Below, in pieces: positions 1 to 8,791 of a DNA stretch of 64,000 bases (position 1 is the stretch's first letter; every line of letters starts with the position of its first letter). Location of the stretch: the NCBI RefSeq assembly GCF_003336225.1, contig NZ_QPID01000002.1, forward strand, positions 531,173-595,172, read 5' to 3'. The notes under the pieces were generated by a model that did no database searches, was not told the DNA's origin, and saw only the letters and a list, made by a program, of their open reading frames with translations. The translations under genes were made by a program, and so were the position numbers. This DNA is from Corallincola holothuriorum (lineage in GTDB: Bacteria; Pseudomonadota; Gammaproteobacteria; Enterobacterales; Neiellaceae).

Positions 1-528
1 CAGGCCGCGATTGACATGATGCATGCTATCGGCAAGCAGATGGAAGAGATGAGCACATTGGTTAAGGGTGATAACCATTCTATCGCTGATCGTGTTCGTC
101 AGACCGTCGATCGTATGCGCTCACTGGAAAAAGAGGTTGAGCAACTCAAAGCTGAGCTTGCCAAACATAAAGGCGCAAGCTTGACCGATGAGACGATTGA
201 TATCAATGGTGTCAAAGTGCTTGTCAGCCAGTTAGATGGAGCAGACCCTAAGAGCTTACGCGGTATGGTGGATGACCTTAAAAACCGTCTTGGTTCTGGT
301 GTTGTTGTATTAGGTGTTCCGGGCGACGGTAAGGTGAGCTTGATTGTTGGGGTTACAAAAGATCTGACTGGTAAAGTGAAAGCTGGTGAACTGGTGAATA
401 TGGTCGCACAGCAGGTCGGCGGTAAAGGTGGTGGACGTCCAGATATGGCGCAGGCTGGTGGTAGCGATGCGGCAGCTTTACCTGCTGCCTTAGCGTCCGT
501 GAGCCCTTGGCTGACTGAACGACTCTAG
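1..528 (+). CDS. alaS: Alanyl-tRNA synthetase, C-terminal part (5' truncated by window edge)
   Basis: The reading frame is open from base 1, so only the last ~175 residues are present. They form a coiled-coil segment rich in Glu/Lys (the dimerising linker) followed by the C-Ala/DHHA1 domain, which ends with the glycine-rich [15 protein letters not shown] motif typical of AlaRS. The enzyme charges tRNA-Ala in the cytoplasm. The gene is followed after 17 bases by lysC and then csrA, an order found in Shewanella, Vibrio and Pseudomonas, which supports the call. The catalytic and editing domains lie outside the window. Confidence 0.97.
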   Translation, partial: QAAIDMMHAIGKQMEEMSTLVKGDNHSIADRVRQTVDRMRSLEKEVEQLKAELAKHKGASLTDETIDINGVKVLVSQLDGADPKSLRGMVDDLKNRLGSGVVVLGVPGDGKVSLIVGVTKDLTGKVKAGELVNMVAQQVGGKGGGRPDMAQAGGSDAAALPAALASVSPWLTERL

Positions 529-545
529 AGCAAGGAGCAATAAGC

Positions 546-1772
546 GTGGCACTGATAGTTCAAAAATTTGGTGGTACTTCGGTTGGTACTGTTGAACGCA
601 TCGAAGCTGTTGCGGAGCGCGTTGTGCGGCACCGTGCCGCCGGCGACGATGTCGTGGTGGTGGTCTCAGCTATGTCAGGTGAAACTAATCGCCTGTTAGG
701 CTTAGCCAATGCGATTGATCCCGATGGCTCAGCTCGTGAGCTCGATGTTCTGGTTTCCACTGGCGAGCAGGTAACGATTGCCTTACTGGCAATGGCCTTG
801 AATAAGCGTGGCTGTGCTGCGCAGTCTTTTACCGGAGATCAGGTTAAGATCTTAACTGACGACTCCCATAGCAAAGCACGCATTTTAGATGTTGAACATA
901 GCTTACTTAATCAACGTCTTGGCGAAGGCGTTGTGCCTATCGTCGCAGGGTTCCAGGGCGTAGATGAGAATAACAACATCACCACCCTTGGCCGTGGCGG
1001 TTCAGATACCACGGCGGTGGCGATAGCCGCTGCAATAAAAGCTGATGAGTGCCAGATCTATACTGACGTGGATGGTGTATATACCACTGATCCGCGGGTT
1101 GAGCCTTCGGCACGTAAGATGAATACCATTACCTTCGAAGAGATGCTGGAGATGGCAAGTCTGGGCGCCAAAGTGCTGCAGATCCGTTCAGTTGAATTCG
1201 CCGGTAAATACAATGTACCACTGCGCGTGCTGTCTAGCTTCGAAGAGGGGCAAGGCACGCTGATCACCTATGAGGGATTGAATATGGAGAAGCCGCTGGT
1301 ATCGGGCATTGCGTTTAATCGTGATGAAGCACGGTTAACTATACTGGGGGTTCCTGATCAGCCAAATGTTGCTGCTTCAGTGCTCGCACCTATAGGCAAA
1401 GCGAATATCGATATTGATATGATCATTCAGAATGCGGTAGGTGATAACACAGCAGACTTTACTTTTACTGTACACCGGAACGATTTTGCACGCGCAAAGG
1501 CTATTTTAGACGAAACTTGTGCAAAGTTGGGAGCTAAAGGGGTGCAGGGCGACGATCATATCGCTAAAATCTCCGTGGTGGGTGTGGGCATGAAGAGCCA
1601 CGCCGGTGTTGCTGTGACGATGTTTGAGTCGCTTGGCGATGAAGGAATTAATATTCAACAGATTTCGACATCAGAGATTAAGATCTCGGTGTTGGTTGAA
1701 GAAAAATATTTAGAACTGGCTGTGCGAACCTTACATGCAGCCTTCAATCTGGATAAAGAACCGGTGCAGTAG
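546..1772 (+). CDS. lysC: Aspartate kinase (monofunctional, ACT-regulated)
   Basis: 408 residues from a GTG start with AAGGAG about 8 bases upstream. Residues 7-12 are the kinase signature KFGGTS, and the Gly/Ser-rich GRGGSDT motif of the amino-acid-kinase fold follows mid-domain. Two ACT domains occupy about residues 265-408 (SISVVGVGMKSHAGV-type repeats), so feedback inhibition by lysine and/or threonine is expected. It phosphorylates L-aspartate, the first step to Lys, Met, Thr and diaminopimelate. Length and domain order match the monofunctional ~405-residue class rather than ThrA/MetL fusions. It is probably cotranscribed with alaS. Confidence 0.97.
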   Translation: MALIVQKFGGTSVGTVERIEAVAERVVRHRAAGDDVVVVVSAMSGETNRLLGLANAIDPDGSARELDVLVSTGEQVTIALLAMALNKRGCAAQSFTGDQVKILTDDSHSKARILDVEHSLLNQRLGEGVVPIVAGFQGVDENNNITTLGRGGSDTTAVAIAAAIKADECQIYTDVDGVYTTDPRVEPSARKMNTITFEEMLEMASLGAKVLQIRSVEFAGKYNVPLRVLSSFEEGQGTLITYEGLNMEKPLVSGIAFNRDEARLTILGVPDQPNVAASVLAPIGKANIDIDMIIQNAVGDNTADFTFTVHRNDFARAKAILDETCAKLGAKGVQGDDHIAKISVVGVGMKSHAGVAVTMFESLGDEGINIQQISTSEIKISVLVEEKYLELAVRTLHAAFNLDKEPVQ

Positions 1773-1883
1773 TCAGTTACCGTTAAGAAAGTTTAAACTT
1801 TTACTAGCTAATCGTTGTCTATAAGCTAAGTTAATAATAATCCTGAGTTTTAAAGGCGCCCCAGAGTGGCCACTCAGAGTTTA

Positions 1884-1903
1884 AGGAATGAAGGAGCAAG
1901 CGA
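1884..1903 (+). promoter_or_regulatory. Tandem GGA motifs overlapping the csrA Shine-Dalgarno
   Basis: The leader contains AAGGAATGAAGGAGC immediately before the csrA ATG, giving two GGA motifs, one of which is the ribosome-binding site. CsrA binds GGA, so this is a plausible autorepression site. The sequence shows the motifs; the regulation is inferred from other CsrA systems. Confidence 0.5.
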
Positions 1904-2098
1904 ATGCTAATTTTAACTCGTCGAGTTGGTGAGACCCTGATGATTGGTGATGAAGTCACCGTGACGGTATTGGGTGTTAAAGGTAATCAGGTTCGTATCG
2001 GTGTGAATGCGCCGAAAGAGGTCTCTGTGCATCGCGAAGAGATTTATATGCGTATTCAGGCTGAGAAGGGTGATGATGAGGGTAATCAGAACTACTAG
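1904..2098 (+). CDS. csrA: Carbon storage regulator CsrA
   Basis: 64 residues beginning [16 protein letters not shown], the near-invariant CsrA/RsmA start, with the RNA-contacting strand containing R44 in the VHREEIY motif. CsrA is a homodimeric RNA-binding protein that recognises GGA in hairpin loops and controls translation and decay of mRNAs for carbon storage, motility and biofilm. The leader just before the start carries two GGA motifs (see the separate site), which fits the known autoregulation. It sits between lysC and tRNA-Ser as in E. coli and Shewanella, and ends in an intrinsic terminator. Confidence 0.98.
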   Translation: MLILTRRVGETLMIGDEVTVTVLGVKGNQVRIGVNAPKEVSVHREEIYMRIQAEKGDDEGNQNY

Positions 2099-2114
2099 CC
2101 TGTGAATAGATTAG

Positions 2115-2150
2115 ACAAAGCCGACTTCATGTCGGCTTTGTTCGTTTTAT
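2115..2150 (+). terminator. Intrinsic terminator after csrA
   Basis: A perfect stem AAAGCCGAC / GTCGGCTTT with a TTCAT loop is followed by a T-rich run (GTTCGTTTT). It closes the alaS-lysC-csrA transcript. Confidence 0.9.
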
Positions 2151-2224
2151 GGCAACAAAATGTTCGATTTTTGCACGTATAAGTGAAAACTCGATTGAAG
2201 TACCAAAAAGCTCCCAAAAAGTGT

Positions 2225-2260
2225 TTGACATAAGCGCCAGTTTCATTAGAATTCAGCGCC
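2225..2260 (+). promoter_or_regulatory. Sigma70 promoter for the tRNA-Ser/tRNA-Arg cluster
   Basis: A consensus -35 TTGACA (2225-2230) is separated by 16 bases from TAGAAT (2247-2252). A GC-rich discriminator (GCGCC) follows, as is usual for stringently controlled stable-RNA promoters. The first tRNA begins 14 bases downstream of the -10. Confidence 0.75.
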
Positions 2261-2266
2261 ACTAAA

Positions 2267-2359
2267 GGTGAGGTGGCCGAGTGGCCGAAGGCGCTCCCCT
2301 GCTAAGGGAGTATGGGGTTTGTAGCCCCATCGAGGGTTCGAATCCCTCCCTCACCGCCA
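2267..2359 (+). tRNA. serV: tRNA-Ser (anticodon GCU)
   Basis: A 93-nt class II tRNA with a long variable arm, anticodon GCT in the loop CTGCTAA, a GGTTCGAATCC T-loop and an encoded CCA end. The acceptor GGTGAGG pairs with CCTCACC. It corresponds to E. coli serV, also located downstream of csrA. Confidence 0.97.
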
Positions 2360-2374
2360 TTAGTTTGATGTAAC

Positions 2375-2451
2375 GCGCTCGTAGCTCAACTGGATAGAGT
2401 ACCTGGCTACGAACCAGGCGGTTGGAGGTTCGAGTCCTCCCGAGCGCGCCA
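2375..2451 (+). tRNA. tRNA-Arg (anticodon ACG), copy 1
   Basis: A 77-nt cloverleaf: acceptor GCGCTCG / CGAGCGC, anticodon ACG (A34 read as inosine, decoding CGU/CGC/CGA), GGTTCGAGTCC T-arm and encoded CCA. Equivalent to the argVYZQ group after csrA-serV in E. coli. Confidence 0.97.
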
Positions 2452-2506
2452 TTAACTAAACAGTTTCAAAATTGATGTACTAGACTATGTCAATTGCACC
2501 GATTAC

Positions 2507-2583
2507 GCGCTCGTAGCTCAACTGGATAGAGTACCTGGCTACGAACCAGGCGGTTGGAGGTTCGAGTCCTCCCGAGCGCGCCA
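2507..2583 (+). tRNA. tRNA-Arg (anticodon ACG), copy 2
   Basis: Identical over all 77 nt to the preceding tRNA-Arg. The 55-nt spacer is not duplicated. Tandem identical tRNA-Arg(ACG) genes are normal here in gammaproteobacteria. Confidence 0.97.
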
Positions 2584-2593
2584 TTATTCAGAG

Positions 2594-2622
2594 ATGCCCA
2601 ACAGAGATGTTGGGCATTTTTG
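2594..2622 (+). terminator. Intrinsic terminator of the tRNA operon
   Basis: A perfect nine-base-pair stem ATGCCCAAC / GTTGGGCAT with a six-base loop is followed by TTTTTG, 11 bases after the last tRNA. Confidence 0.9.
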
Positions 2623-3028
2623 TATCTGGCTTATACCTTTCTTACAATGCCTTACCTATGAGTTTGTGGGCTAGAGTTATTATTTCGCTGATGAGCGTTA
2701 TCTGTAGCGGTAGATGTTCTATCACCCTGAACAAATGTGCGTTTGCCCGCGGTTTTATCACTTGCTTGAAAGTTAACCATTTGCTTTTGATCCGCGTCAT
2801 TCGTTTGAATGGCGAATGAGGCTAGCGTGGGTGCGAGAAATAGTGTCAAATGTGTCAGATAGCTTTTGCATAGAAAATTACAGTTTTGTGTGACTATTGC
2901 CCTGAAAACGGTATTTATGCGTGTAAAAGTGACTATCTATGCACATCTTGTTTGATTTTTACAATATGTCATGGTACTTCTAGGCAATATCGTCAGGAAA
3001 CTGAAAATTAATTACAGGATGAGTTCTG
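2623..3028. other. 406-nt gap before oadG without a clear gene
   Basis: No convincing gene. The minus strand has an open frame (2652-2849) whose first residues look like a secretion signal, but it has only a TTG start and no ribosome-binding site; see findings. The last ~100 bases before oadG are AT-rich and probably hold its promoter, and TACAGGATGAG just before the oadG ATG includes its ribosome-binding site. Confidence 0.5.
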
Positions 3029-3271
3029 ATGACTAGTATCAGCGAACTGTTACTGGAAGCAGCAGGTATCATGGCTGTTGGCATGATATTCGTATTTTTG
3101 TTCTTAAGCTTACTCGTGGTTGGCGTGAAGTTACTTGCGCGATTTGCCGGTGGGCCTGAACCTTTGACTGCGAATGCGACGCCGCCCCCCCAAACTACTG
3201 GGGTAAGCCCCGACGTTGTCGCGGCGATCTCTGCTGCCGTGCACAAATACCGGAATACGACCAAGGACTAA
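3029..3271 (+). CDS. oadG: Oxaloacetate decarboxylase, gamma subunit
   Basis: 80 residues with a single membrane segment near the N-terminus (about residues 12-35, [25 protein letters not shown]), then a Pro-rich linker and a short soluble tail, the standard OadG layout. It anchors the alpha and beta subunits of the sodium-translocating decarboxylase and binds zinc via its C-terminal tail. It is first in the oadG-oadA-oadB operon, 16 bases before the oadA start. Confidence 0.93.
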   Translation: MTSISELLLEAAGIMAVGMIFVFLFLSLLVVGVKLLARFAGGPEPLTANATPPPQTTGVSPDVVAAISAAVHKYRNTTKD

Positions 3272-3287
3272 CAAGGAGCGATCCTGT

Positions 3288-5060
3288 ATGAAAAAGCCAC
3301 TAGCCATCACTGATGTGGTGCTTCGTGACGCCCACCAATCATTGCTTGCAACCCGTTTGCGTATTGAAGATATGCTGCCTATTGCTGAGAAGCTGGATAA
3401 GGTTGGGTATTGGTCAATAGAATCATGGGGCGGGGCTACTTTTGATGCCTGTATTCGTTTCCTTGGTGAAGATCCTTGGGAGCGCCTTCGTCTGTTGAAA
3501 AAGGCGATGCCAAACACTCGCCAGCAGATGCTATTACGCGGGCAAAACCTATTGGGTTATCGTCATTACGCCGATGACGTGGTAGAGAAGTTTGTTGAGC
3601 GAGCTCATGCCAATGGTATGGATGTATTCCGTATCTTTGATGCGATGAACGATGTTCGTAACTTCCAAACGGCAGTGAAAGCGGCGGTGAAGGTCGGCGC
3701 ACATGCTCAAGGTACCATCTCTTACACGACTAGCCCTGTGCATACGTTAGATACTTGGCTTGATATGGGTAAGCGCCTTCAGGACCTAGGGTGTCATTCA
3801 ATCTGTATTAAGGATATGGCGGGGTTATTGAAGCCTTACGAGGCTGAAGAACTGATTGGCCGCTTGAAAGAAGAATTAGAACTGCCACTGGCGTTGCATT
3901 GCCATGCGACTACAGGACTGAGTGTCGCCACCCATATGAAGGCGATTGATGCTGGTATCGATATTCTCGATACGGCGATCTCTTCTATGAGTATGACTTA
4001 TGGCCACAGCCCCACGGAAACCATTGTCTCCATTGTCGAAGGCACAGAGCGTGATACCGGCATCGATATTACAGGGCTGGAAGATATCGCCAGCTACTTC
4101 CGTGATGTAAGGAAGAAGTATGCCAAATTCGAAGGCAGCCTGAAGGGGATTGATGCACGTATTCTTACAGCGCAAGTGCCTGGTGGCATGCTGACGAATA
4201 TGGAAGGCCAGCTGAAAGAGCAGGGTGCTGCAGACAAGTTGGATGAAGTATTGAAAGAGATCCCACGTGTACGTGAAGATCTTGGCTTTATTCCATTGGT
4301 TACTCCAACTTCTCAGATTGTTGGCACGCAAGCAGTACTAAATGTACTGACGGGTGAGCGCTACAAGTCGATCGCTAAAGAAACCGCAGGTGTGCTTAAG
4401 GGAGAATATGGTGCGTCCCCAGCAGCGGTTAATGCAGACCTGCAAGCTCGCGTACTTGAAGGTGGCGAAGCCATTACTTGTCGTCCAGCGGATTTGATCG
4501 ATGCTGAGATGGATAAGCTTTGCGTTGAACTTGATGATGTTGCTCAGAAAGAAGCGATCTCTTTGGCAACAGACAAGATTGATGATGTGCTGACCTATGC
4601 ACTGTTTCCTCAGATCGGTCTTAAGTTCCTTAAAAATCGTGGCAACCCAGATGCATTTGAACCGGCACCTGGTACCGAGCCAGAGCCTGCGCCTGTTGTT
4701 GCAGCCGCTAGTGGCCAGGCAGAAGCATACAGTGTTCGTGTAGATGGCAAGGTTTATCAGGTAGAAGTTGCGCCTGACGGTGCATTGACCAGTGTTGCGC
4801 CTGCAGCAGGTGGCGCACCTGCTGCTGCCCCTGCGCCAGCAAGCAGTACTTTTTCTTTGCCCGCGCCATTGGCAGGTAACATTTTCAAAGTGAATGTTAG
4901 TGTTGGGCAGCAGGTCAACGAAGGCGATGTCGTGATTATTTTGGAAGCGATGAAGATGGAAACAGAAGTCAGAGCTTCACAAAGCGGCACTGTGACCGTG
5001 CTGAACGTTAAAGAGGGCGACTCTGTTGCCGTTGGTGATGCGCTACTTGGTCTGGGTTAA
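3288..5060 (+). CDS. oadA: Oxaloacetate decarboxylase, alpha subunit (biotin carboxyltransferase)
   Basis: 590 residues. The ATG at 3288 is chosen because AAGGAG lies 8-13 bases upstream and the protein then begins [18 protein letters not shown] as in the family. The N-terminal HMGL-like carboxyltransferase barrel carries the metal ligand Asp14 (RDAHQS) and HCHAT at about residue 205. A conserved PYC/OADA middle domain follows, then an Ala/Pro-rich hinge and a C-terminal biotinyl domain with EAMKMET, the biotinylated lysine being K556. It transfers the carboxyl group of oxaloacetate to biotin for decarboxylation by OadB. Pyruvate carboxylase subunit B is similar, but the flanking oadG and oadB settle the assignment. 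Confidence 0.97.
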   Translation: MKKPLAITDVVLRDAHQSLLATRLRIEDMLPIAEKLDKVGYWSIESWGGATFDACIRFLGEDPWERLRLLKKAMPNTRQQMLLRGQNLLGYRHYADDVVEKFVERAHANGMDVFRIFDAMNDVRNFQTAVKAAVKVGAHAQGTISYTTSPVHTLDTWLDMGKRLQDLGCHSICIKDMAGLLKPYEAEELIGRLKEELELPLALHCHATTGLSVATHMKAIDAGIDILDTAISSMSMTYGHSPTETIVSIVEGTERDTGIDITGLEDIASYFRDVRKKYAKFEGSLKGIDARILTAQVPGGMLTNMEGQLKEQGAADKLDEVLKEIPRVREDLGFIPLVTPTSQIVGTQAVLNVLTGERYKSIAKETAGVLKGEYGASPAAVNADLQARVLEGGEAITCRPADLIDAEMDKLCVELDDVAQKEAISLATDKIDDVLTYALFPQIGLKFLKNRGNPDAFEPAPGTEPEPAPVVAAASGQAEAYSVRVDGKVYQVEVAPDGALTSVAPAAGGAPAAAPAPASSTFSLPAPLAGNIFKVNVSVGQQVNEGDVVIILEAMKMETEVRASQSGTVTVLNVKEGDSVAVGDALLGLG

Positions 5061-5072
5061 TAGGGACACTGA

Positions 5073-6203
5073 ATGGAAGGTTTAACTATCCTATGGCGAG
5101 ACACCGGTCTCGCCAATTTTACGCCGGGCCAAATAGTGATGCTGTTGGTTGGCTGTCTGTTGTTGTATCTGGCGATCGTTCGTAAGTTTGAGCCCTTGCT
5201 GCTCGTGCCTATTGGCTTCGGTTGTGTGCTAGCCAATATTCCGATGGCTGGCTTTACTGAGCCCGGTGGACTGCTTTATTACATCTTTGAAGTGGGTGTG
5301 AAAACGGGCATCTTTCCACTGCTTATTTTTATGGGCGTAGGTGCGTTAACCGATTTCGGCTCTTTGATTGCTAACCCTAAGACCTTGTTCCTAGGGGCTG
5401 CTGCGCAGTTTGGTATTTTTGCCACCTTGTTTGGGGCGATTGCTCTCAATATGGTGCCAGGATTTGAATTTTCGCTGGCGGATGCTGCAGCTATTTCGAT
5501 TATTGGTGGAGCGGATGGTCCAACGGCTATTTTTGTTGCCAGCCGGTTAGCGCCTGATCTACTTGGCGCCATTGCTGTTGCTGCATACTCCTATATGGCG
5601 TTGGTACCCATTATTCAGCCGCCAATTATGAAAGCCCTGACGACGGAAGATGAACGTAATGTGGCGATGGAGCAGTTGCGTCCGGTTAGCCGCAAAGAGA
5701 AAATCTTCTTCCCACTGATCGTGTTGTTGATGGCCATCCTATTTTTGCCAGCGGCGACTCCACTTGTGGGTATGTTCTGTCTCGGTAATCTGATGCGCGA
5801 GTCTGGTGTGGTAGAGCGTCTATCTAAGGCCGCACAGAATGAGATCATTAATATCGTTACGATCTTGCTGGGATTAGCCGTGGGCTCGAAATTGTCGGCG
5901 GATAAGTTCCTGACTGTGGAAACTCTGGGTATTTTGGCGCTGGGTGCGGTGGCGTTTTCTATTGGTACGGCTTCAGGCGTGTTGATGGGTAAATTGATGC
6001 ACCGTTTATCCGGGGGCAAGGTCAACCCATTGATCGGCGCTGCTGGTGTATCTGCAGTCCCTATGGCCGCTCGTGTGGTGAATAAAGTTGGTTTACAAGC
6101 TAATCCCCATAACTTCTTGCTGATGCATGCCATGGGGCCAAATGTGGCTGGTGTACTTGGTTCAGCTGTTGCGGCTGGTGTTTTACTTGCGCTAGTTCAA
6201 TAA
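5073..6203 (+). CDS. oadB: Oxaloacetate decarboxylase, beta subunit (Na+ pump)
   Basis: 376 residues, very hydrophobic, with about nine membrane segments and the conserved [10 protein letters not shown] motif (residues ~148-157), which contains the Asp essential for sodium transport in the Klebsiella enzyme. It decarboxylates carboxybiotin on OadA and exports Na+. It begins 12 bases after oadA and ends at a bidirectional terminator. Together the three genes allow citrate/oxaloacetate fermentation or sodium-motive energy conservation. Confidence 0.97.
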   Translation: MEGLTILWRDTGLANFTPGQIVMLLVGCLLLYLAIVRKFEPLLLVPIGFGCVLANIPMAGFTEPGGLLYYIFEVGVKTGIFPLLIFMGVGALTDFGSLIANPKTLFLGAAAQFGIFATLFGAIALNMVPGFEFSLADAAAISIIGGADGPTAIFVASRLAPDLLGAIAVAAYSYMALVPIIQPPIMKALTTEDERNVAMEQLRPVSRKEKIFFPLIVLLMAILFLPAATPLVGMFCLGNLMRESGVVERLSKAAQNEIINIVTILLGLAVGSKLSADKFLTVETLGILALGAVAFSIGTASGVLMGKLMHRLSGGKVNPLIGAAGVSAVPMAARVVNKVGLQANPHNFLLMHAMGPNVAGVLGSAVAAGVLLALVQ

Positions 6204-6238
6204 GCGCTAGCTTCACCAGGTGGCTATGAGCCGCAGTT

Positions 6239-6268
6239 AAAAAAGCGAGCCTTTAGGCTCGCTTTTTT
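6239..6268. terminator. Bidirectional terminator between oadB and the convergent operon
   Basis: AAAAAGCGAGCC / GGCTCGCTTTTTT with a TTTA loop has A-runs on the left and T-runs on the right, so it can end transcripts from both sides. The stop codon of the minus-strand 56-residue gene abuts its right arm. Confidence 0.9.
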
Positions 6269-6437
6269 ATGGTTTGGTCAGCCAAAGCATCAGGGTGAGG
6301 AACAGAAAGAGAATTGTCGAGCCTGTAGCAATATAGATAAACCCTTTCTTGCCCGCCTTAAGGGGAAGGTCATTGGCGCGTAAAAAAACAATCCATAGCA
6401 GGCATAGTATTATCGGGATTAAGAATAAACGAGCCAT
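6267..6437 (-). CDS. Small membrane protein (56 aa) downstream of the DAACS symporter
   Basis: The ATG at 6437 (minus) has a perfect AGGAGG 5 bases upstream and encodes 56 residues that begin MARLFLIPIILCLLWIVFLR. Two hydrophobic segments (about residues 4-19 and 34-53) flank a basic loop (KAGKKG), predicting a two-pass inner-membrane protein. It starts 18 bases after the stop of the symporter gene and ends in the shared terminator, so the two are almost certainly cotranscribed. I do not recognise the family. A role as accessory subunit of the symporter is a guess from position only. Confidence 0.75.
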   Translation of the reverse strand: MARLFLIPIILCLLWIVFLRANDLPLKAGKKGFIYIATGSTILFLFLTLMLWLTKP

Positions 6438-6455
6438 CCATTTTCCTCCTGTCGC

Positions 6456-7724
6456 TTAATTAGCTTCATTAGTTGCCGATTGTTCGTTAATCGTCGTAGT
6501 GGGCTCATTGGTAACCAGCAAACCTTCACGATAACCAATCACTCTAGCCACCATCATATCGCCAGTGACATTGGTTGCCGTACGCATCATATCAATGATG
6601 CGGTCAATTGCGGCGACAAAGGCGATCCCTTCTAATGGCAGACCGACGGCATTTAGGGTGACGGTAAGCATCACCATCGCGGTGCCGGGAACGCCGGCGG
6701 TGCCGATGGAAGCGAGTGTGGCTGTTGCCATGATGATGCCGTAGTCGATCCAGCCTAATGGTATACCGTAAATTTGAGCGATAAATATCGCTGCAATAGC
6801 AGGGTAAATACCACCACAGCCATCCATGTTGATAGTGGCTCCCATGGGCAGCACAAAACTGGCATATTGGCGGGACACACCTAATCCTTCAGTCACACAG
6901 CGAGTACTGACAGGGAGTGTGCCGTAACTGCTGGCGCTGGCGTAGGCAACCAGTTGGGCAGGAAAGACCGCCTTGAAGAATTGGCGGATCGAAATCCCGC
7001 CAAACAGTTGTACTGCAGTGCCGTAAACCAGCACGATATGAATCAAGCAGGCGATATAGATGGCAACAACGAATTTCGCCAGCGGTAATAGTGAGTCTAG
7101 GCCGAAGCTGCCAAGCATCCAGGCGATAAGGCCAAATACGCCATAGGGGGTTAAGGCCAACACCATTCGGGTGATCTGGTACATCACTTCTGCACCACTA
7201 TGTAAAAAGCGCTTCACGGGTTCAGCTTTGTCACCCACTTGATTGATGGCCACTCCAACCAATACTGCAAAGAGCAGTACTTGCAGGATATTGCCTTCGG
7301 CCATGGCCGCGATAGGGTTCCGTGGCACAACATCCACTAGTACCTGCGCAAATGGAGGAATATCCCGTTCTCGCACACTGCTCGCTGTTAGCGATAGCTC
7401 GGCACTGAAGTTCATCATACTGCCAATGAGTAGGCCAAGTGCGCTGGCGATCACTGCGGTTAACAAGAATAAGCCAACGGTTTTAATGCCTATTCGTCCG
7501 AGGCGGTTATCGTCACCTAGGGAGGTAACCGCCATGACCAGAGAGCAAAAGACTAACGGTACAACCAGCATGCGAATGGCGTTGATAAATAGATCGCCGA
7601 GGGGTTTAAGCTGTACCGCAAACTCTGGTAGCAGTAAGCCAACGGTCGCACCCAGCACAAACCCTGCGAGTACCTTTTGCCAAAAGGGAATAGAACGGTA
7701 GACAGCGAGCGCAGGACTGGACAT
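6456..7724 (-). CDS. Dicarboxylate/amino acid:cation symporter (DAACS family)
   Basis: 422 residues. The hallmarks of the GltP/DctA/SLC1 fold are visible: the HP1 Ser-rich tip (here SSYGTLPVST), NMDG in TM7, the HP2 loop (IGTAGVPG) and the TM8 motif DRxxDMxRTATNVTGD that binds the substrate carboxylate/amino group. It imports a dicarboxylate or acidic amino acid with Na+ (or H+). The Tyr-Gly in the HP1 tip departs from the usual SSSAT and may affect specificity, so no symbol is given. It is convergent with oadB, whose substrate chemistry (C4 acids) is related, and is divergent from the oxidoreductase gene. Confidence 0.9.
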   Translation of the reverse strand: MSSPALAVYRSIPFWQKVLAGFVLGATVGLLLPEFAVQLKPLGDLFINAIRMLVVPLVFCSLVMAVTSLGDDNRLGRIGIKTVGLFLLTAVIASALGLLIGSMMNFSAELSLTASSVRERDIPPFAQVLVDVVPRNPIAAMAEGNILQVLLFAVLVGVAINQVGDKAEPVKRFLHSGAEVMYQITRMVLALTPYGVFGLIAWMLGSFGLDSLLPLAKFVVAIYIACLIHIVLVYGTAVQLFGGISIRQFFKAVFPAQLVAYASASSYGTLPVSTRCVTEGLGVSRQYASFVLPMGATINMDGCGGIYPAIAAIFIAQIYGIPLGWIDYGIIMATATLASIGTAGVPGTAMVMLTVTLNAVGLPLEGIAFVAAIDRIIDMMRTATNVTGDMMVARVIGYREGLLVTNEPTTTINEQSATNEAN

Positions 7725-7831
7725 AGTGATCTCAAGTGAATTCAGTAGATAACTGGTTTATTCTAACCTGTTATTGAAATTGAACCTAAGCCCTAAGGCA
7801 CTGCTCTTCCCTGAAGAGAAAAAGGAAGCTA

Positions 7832-8791
7832 ATGGAAGTCGATACCCATCAAGTTCAAATCAGTAATTTTGGTGAACCGGAACGCTTAACGCTTACCGAG
7901 ATCTCACTGCAGACTCAAGCACCCGTTGTCAGGGTGGCGTTTGCTGGTGTTAATCCCATTGATACCAAAACACGTGCAGGTATAGGCTGGGCGGCGAAGG
8001 AAAACGCCGACAAGTTGCCTTGGTGCCCTGGTTATGATGTGGCCGGTGAGTTACTGACAGCTGATGGCAAAGGCTCTGGTCAGCATGTTTGTGGACTGAT
8101 CGGCTTTCCTTTTATGGGCGGGGCCTATGCTGAACATGTTTCAGCACCTCAAGATGAGTGGGTTGCTCTGCCCGACAATGTCGATTTGCGTCAGGCAGCC
8201 GCCTTGCCATTAGCAGGGCTAACTGCGAGTCAGGCACTGTCTCGATTTGGTGATCTTCGTGACGCGGAAGAGGTCGTTGTGCTAGGCGCTGCTGGTGGTG
8301 TCGGGCATTTAGTGGTGCAGTTAGCCAAACAGCAGGGCGCCAAGGTGACCGCTATCTCTCGTGTGCAAAACCATGAGTGGTTACTTGCGCTAGGGGCCGA
8401 CTGTTGTGTCGATTATGGCCAGCCTGGCTGGCAGGCGCTAGTAGCAGAACATGCCTCTCTCGTTATCGACTGTGTGGGTGGTGAGGTTGGTTTATCACTT
8501 GTTAAGCAGCTGCTTTGCGGTACAGATGTCGTGACGCTACCTACGGTCACTGCAGATGCAATTATTGAGGCTGGTGATGCGGCAGGTTGTCACGTCACAG
8601 GTATGTTGATCCAGCCGGATCCAGCCCGTTTGAAACAACTGGTTACCTTGTTGGCTGATGGTGTCATTAAGGTGGCCGTTGCAGCGACTTTCCCTTTGGC
8701 CGACGCCAACCTTGCCCACCGTCAGGTTGAAACAGGCCATACACGAGGGAAAGTGATACTGGACTGCCGAGCCCCTGCAACACCAGAATGA
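7832..8791 (+). CDS. Medium-chain NADPH:quinone-type oxidoreductase
   Basis: 319 residues of the MDR (zinc-less alcohol dehydrogenase) superfamily. There is an N-terminal GroES-like domain with FAGVNPIDTKTRAG, then a Rossmann domain with AAGGVGHLVVQLAKQQGAKV at about residues 150-170. No structural or catalytic Zn ligands are seen, so it should reduce quinones, enones or aldehydes with NADPH. The ribosome-binding site AAGGAAG precedes the ATG. The stop overlaps the next start by four bases (ATGA), indicating translational coupling. Confidence 0.85.
   Translation: MEVDTHQVQISNFGEPERLTLTEISLQTQAPVVRVAFAGVNPIDTKTRAGIGWAAKENADKLPWCPGYDVAGELLTADGKGSGQHVCGLIGFPFMGGAYAEHVSAPQDEWVALPDNVDLRQAAALPLAGLTASQALSRFGDLRDAEEVVVLGAAGGVGHLVVQLAKQQGAKVTAISRVQNHEWLLALGADCCVDYGQPGWQALVAEHASLVIDCVGGEVGLSLVKQLLCGTDVVTLPTVTADAIIEAGDAAGCHVTGMLIQPDPARLKQLVTLLADGVIKVAVAATFPLADANLAHRQVETGHTRGKVILDCRAPATPE

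Noticed and set aside
2375..2583. Identical 77-nt repeat pair as a possible attachment-site duplication
   Set aside because: Both copies are complete functional tRNA-Arg genes with full cloverleaf and CCA; tandem identical tRNA-Arg(ACG) after serV is the normal arrangement and no integrase is nearby.
2607..2819. 70-residue plus-strand frame after the tRNA terminator
   Set aside because: It begins inside the terminator hairpin of the tRNA operon, has no ribosome-binding site and no family-like sequence.
3131..4331. Long minus-strand open frames opposite oadA (128, 88, 64 and 151 codons)
   Set aside because: They overlap a strongly conserved gene on the other strand, have no ribosome-binding sites and read as low-complexity or nonsense protein. 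They are antisense shadows.
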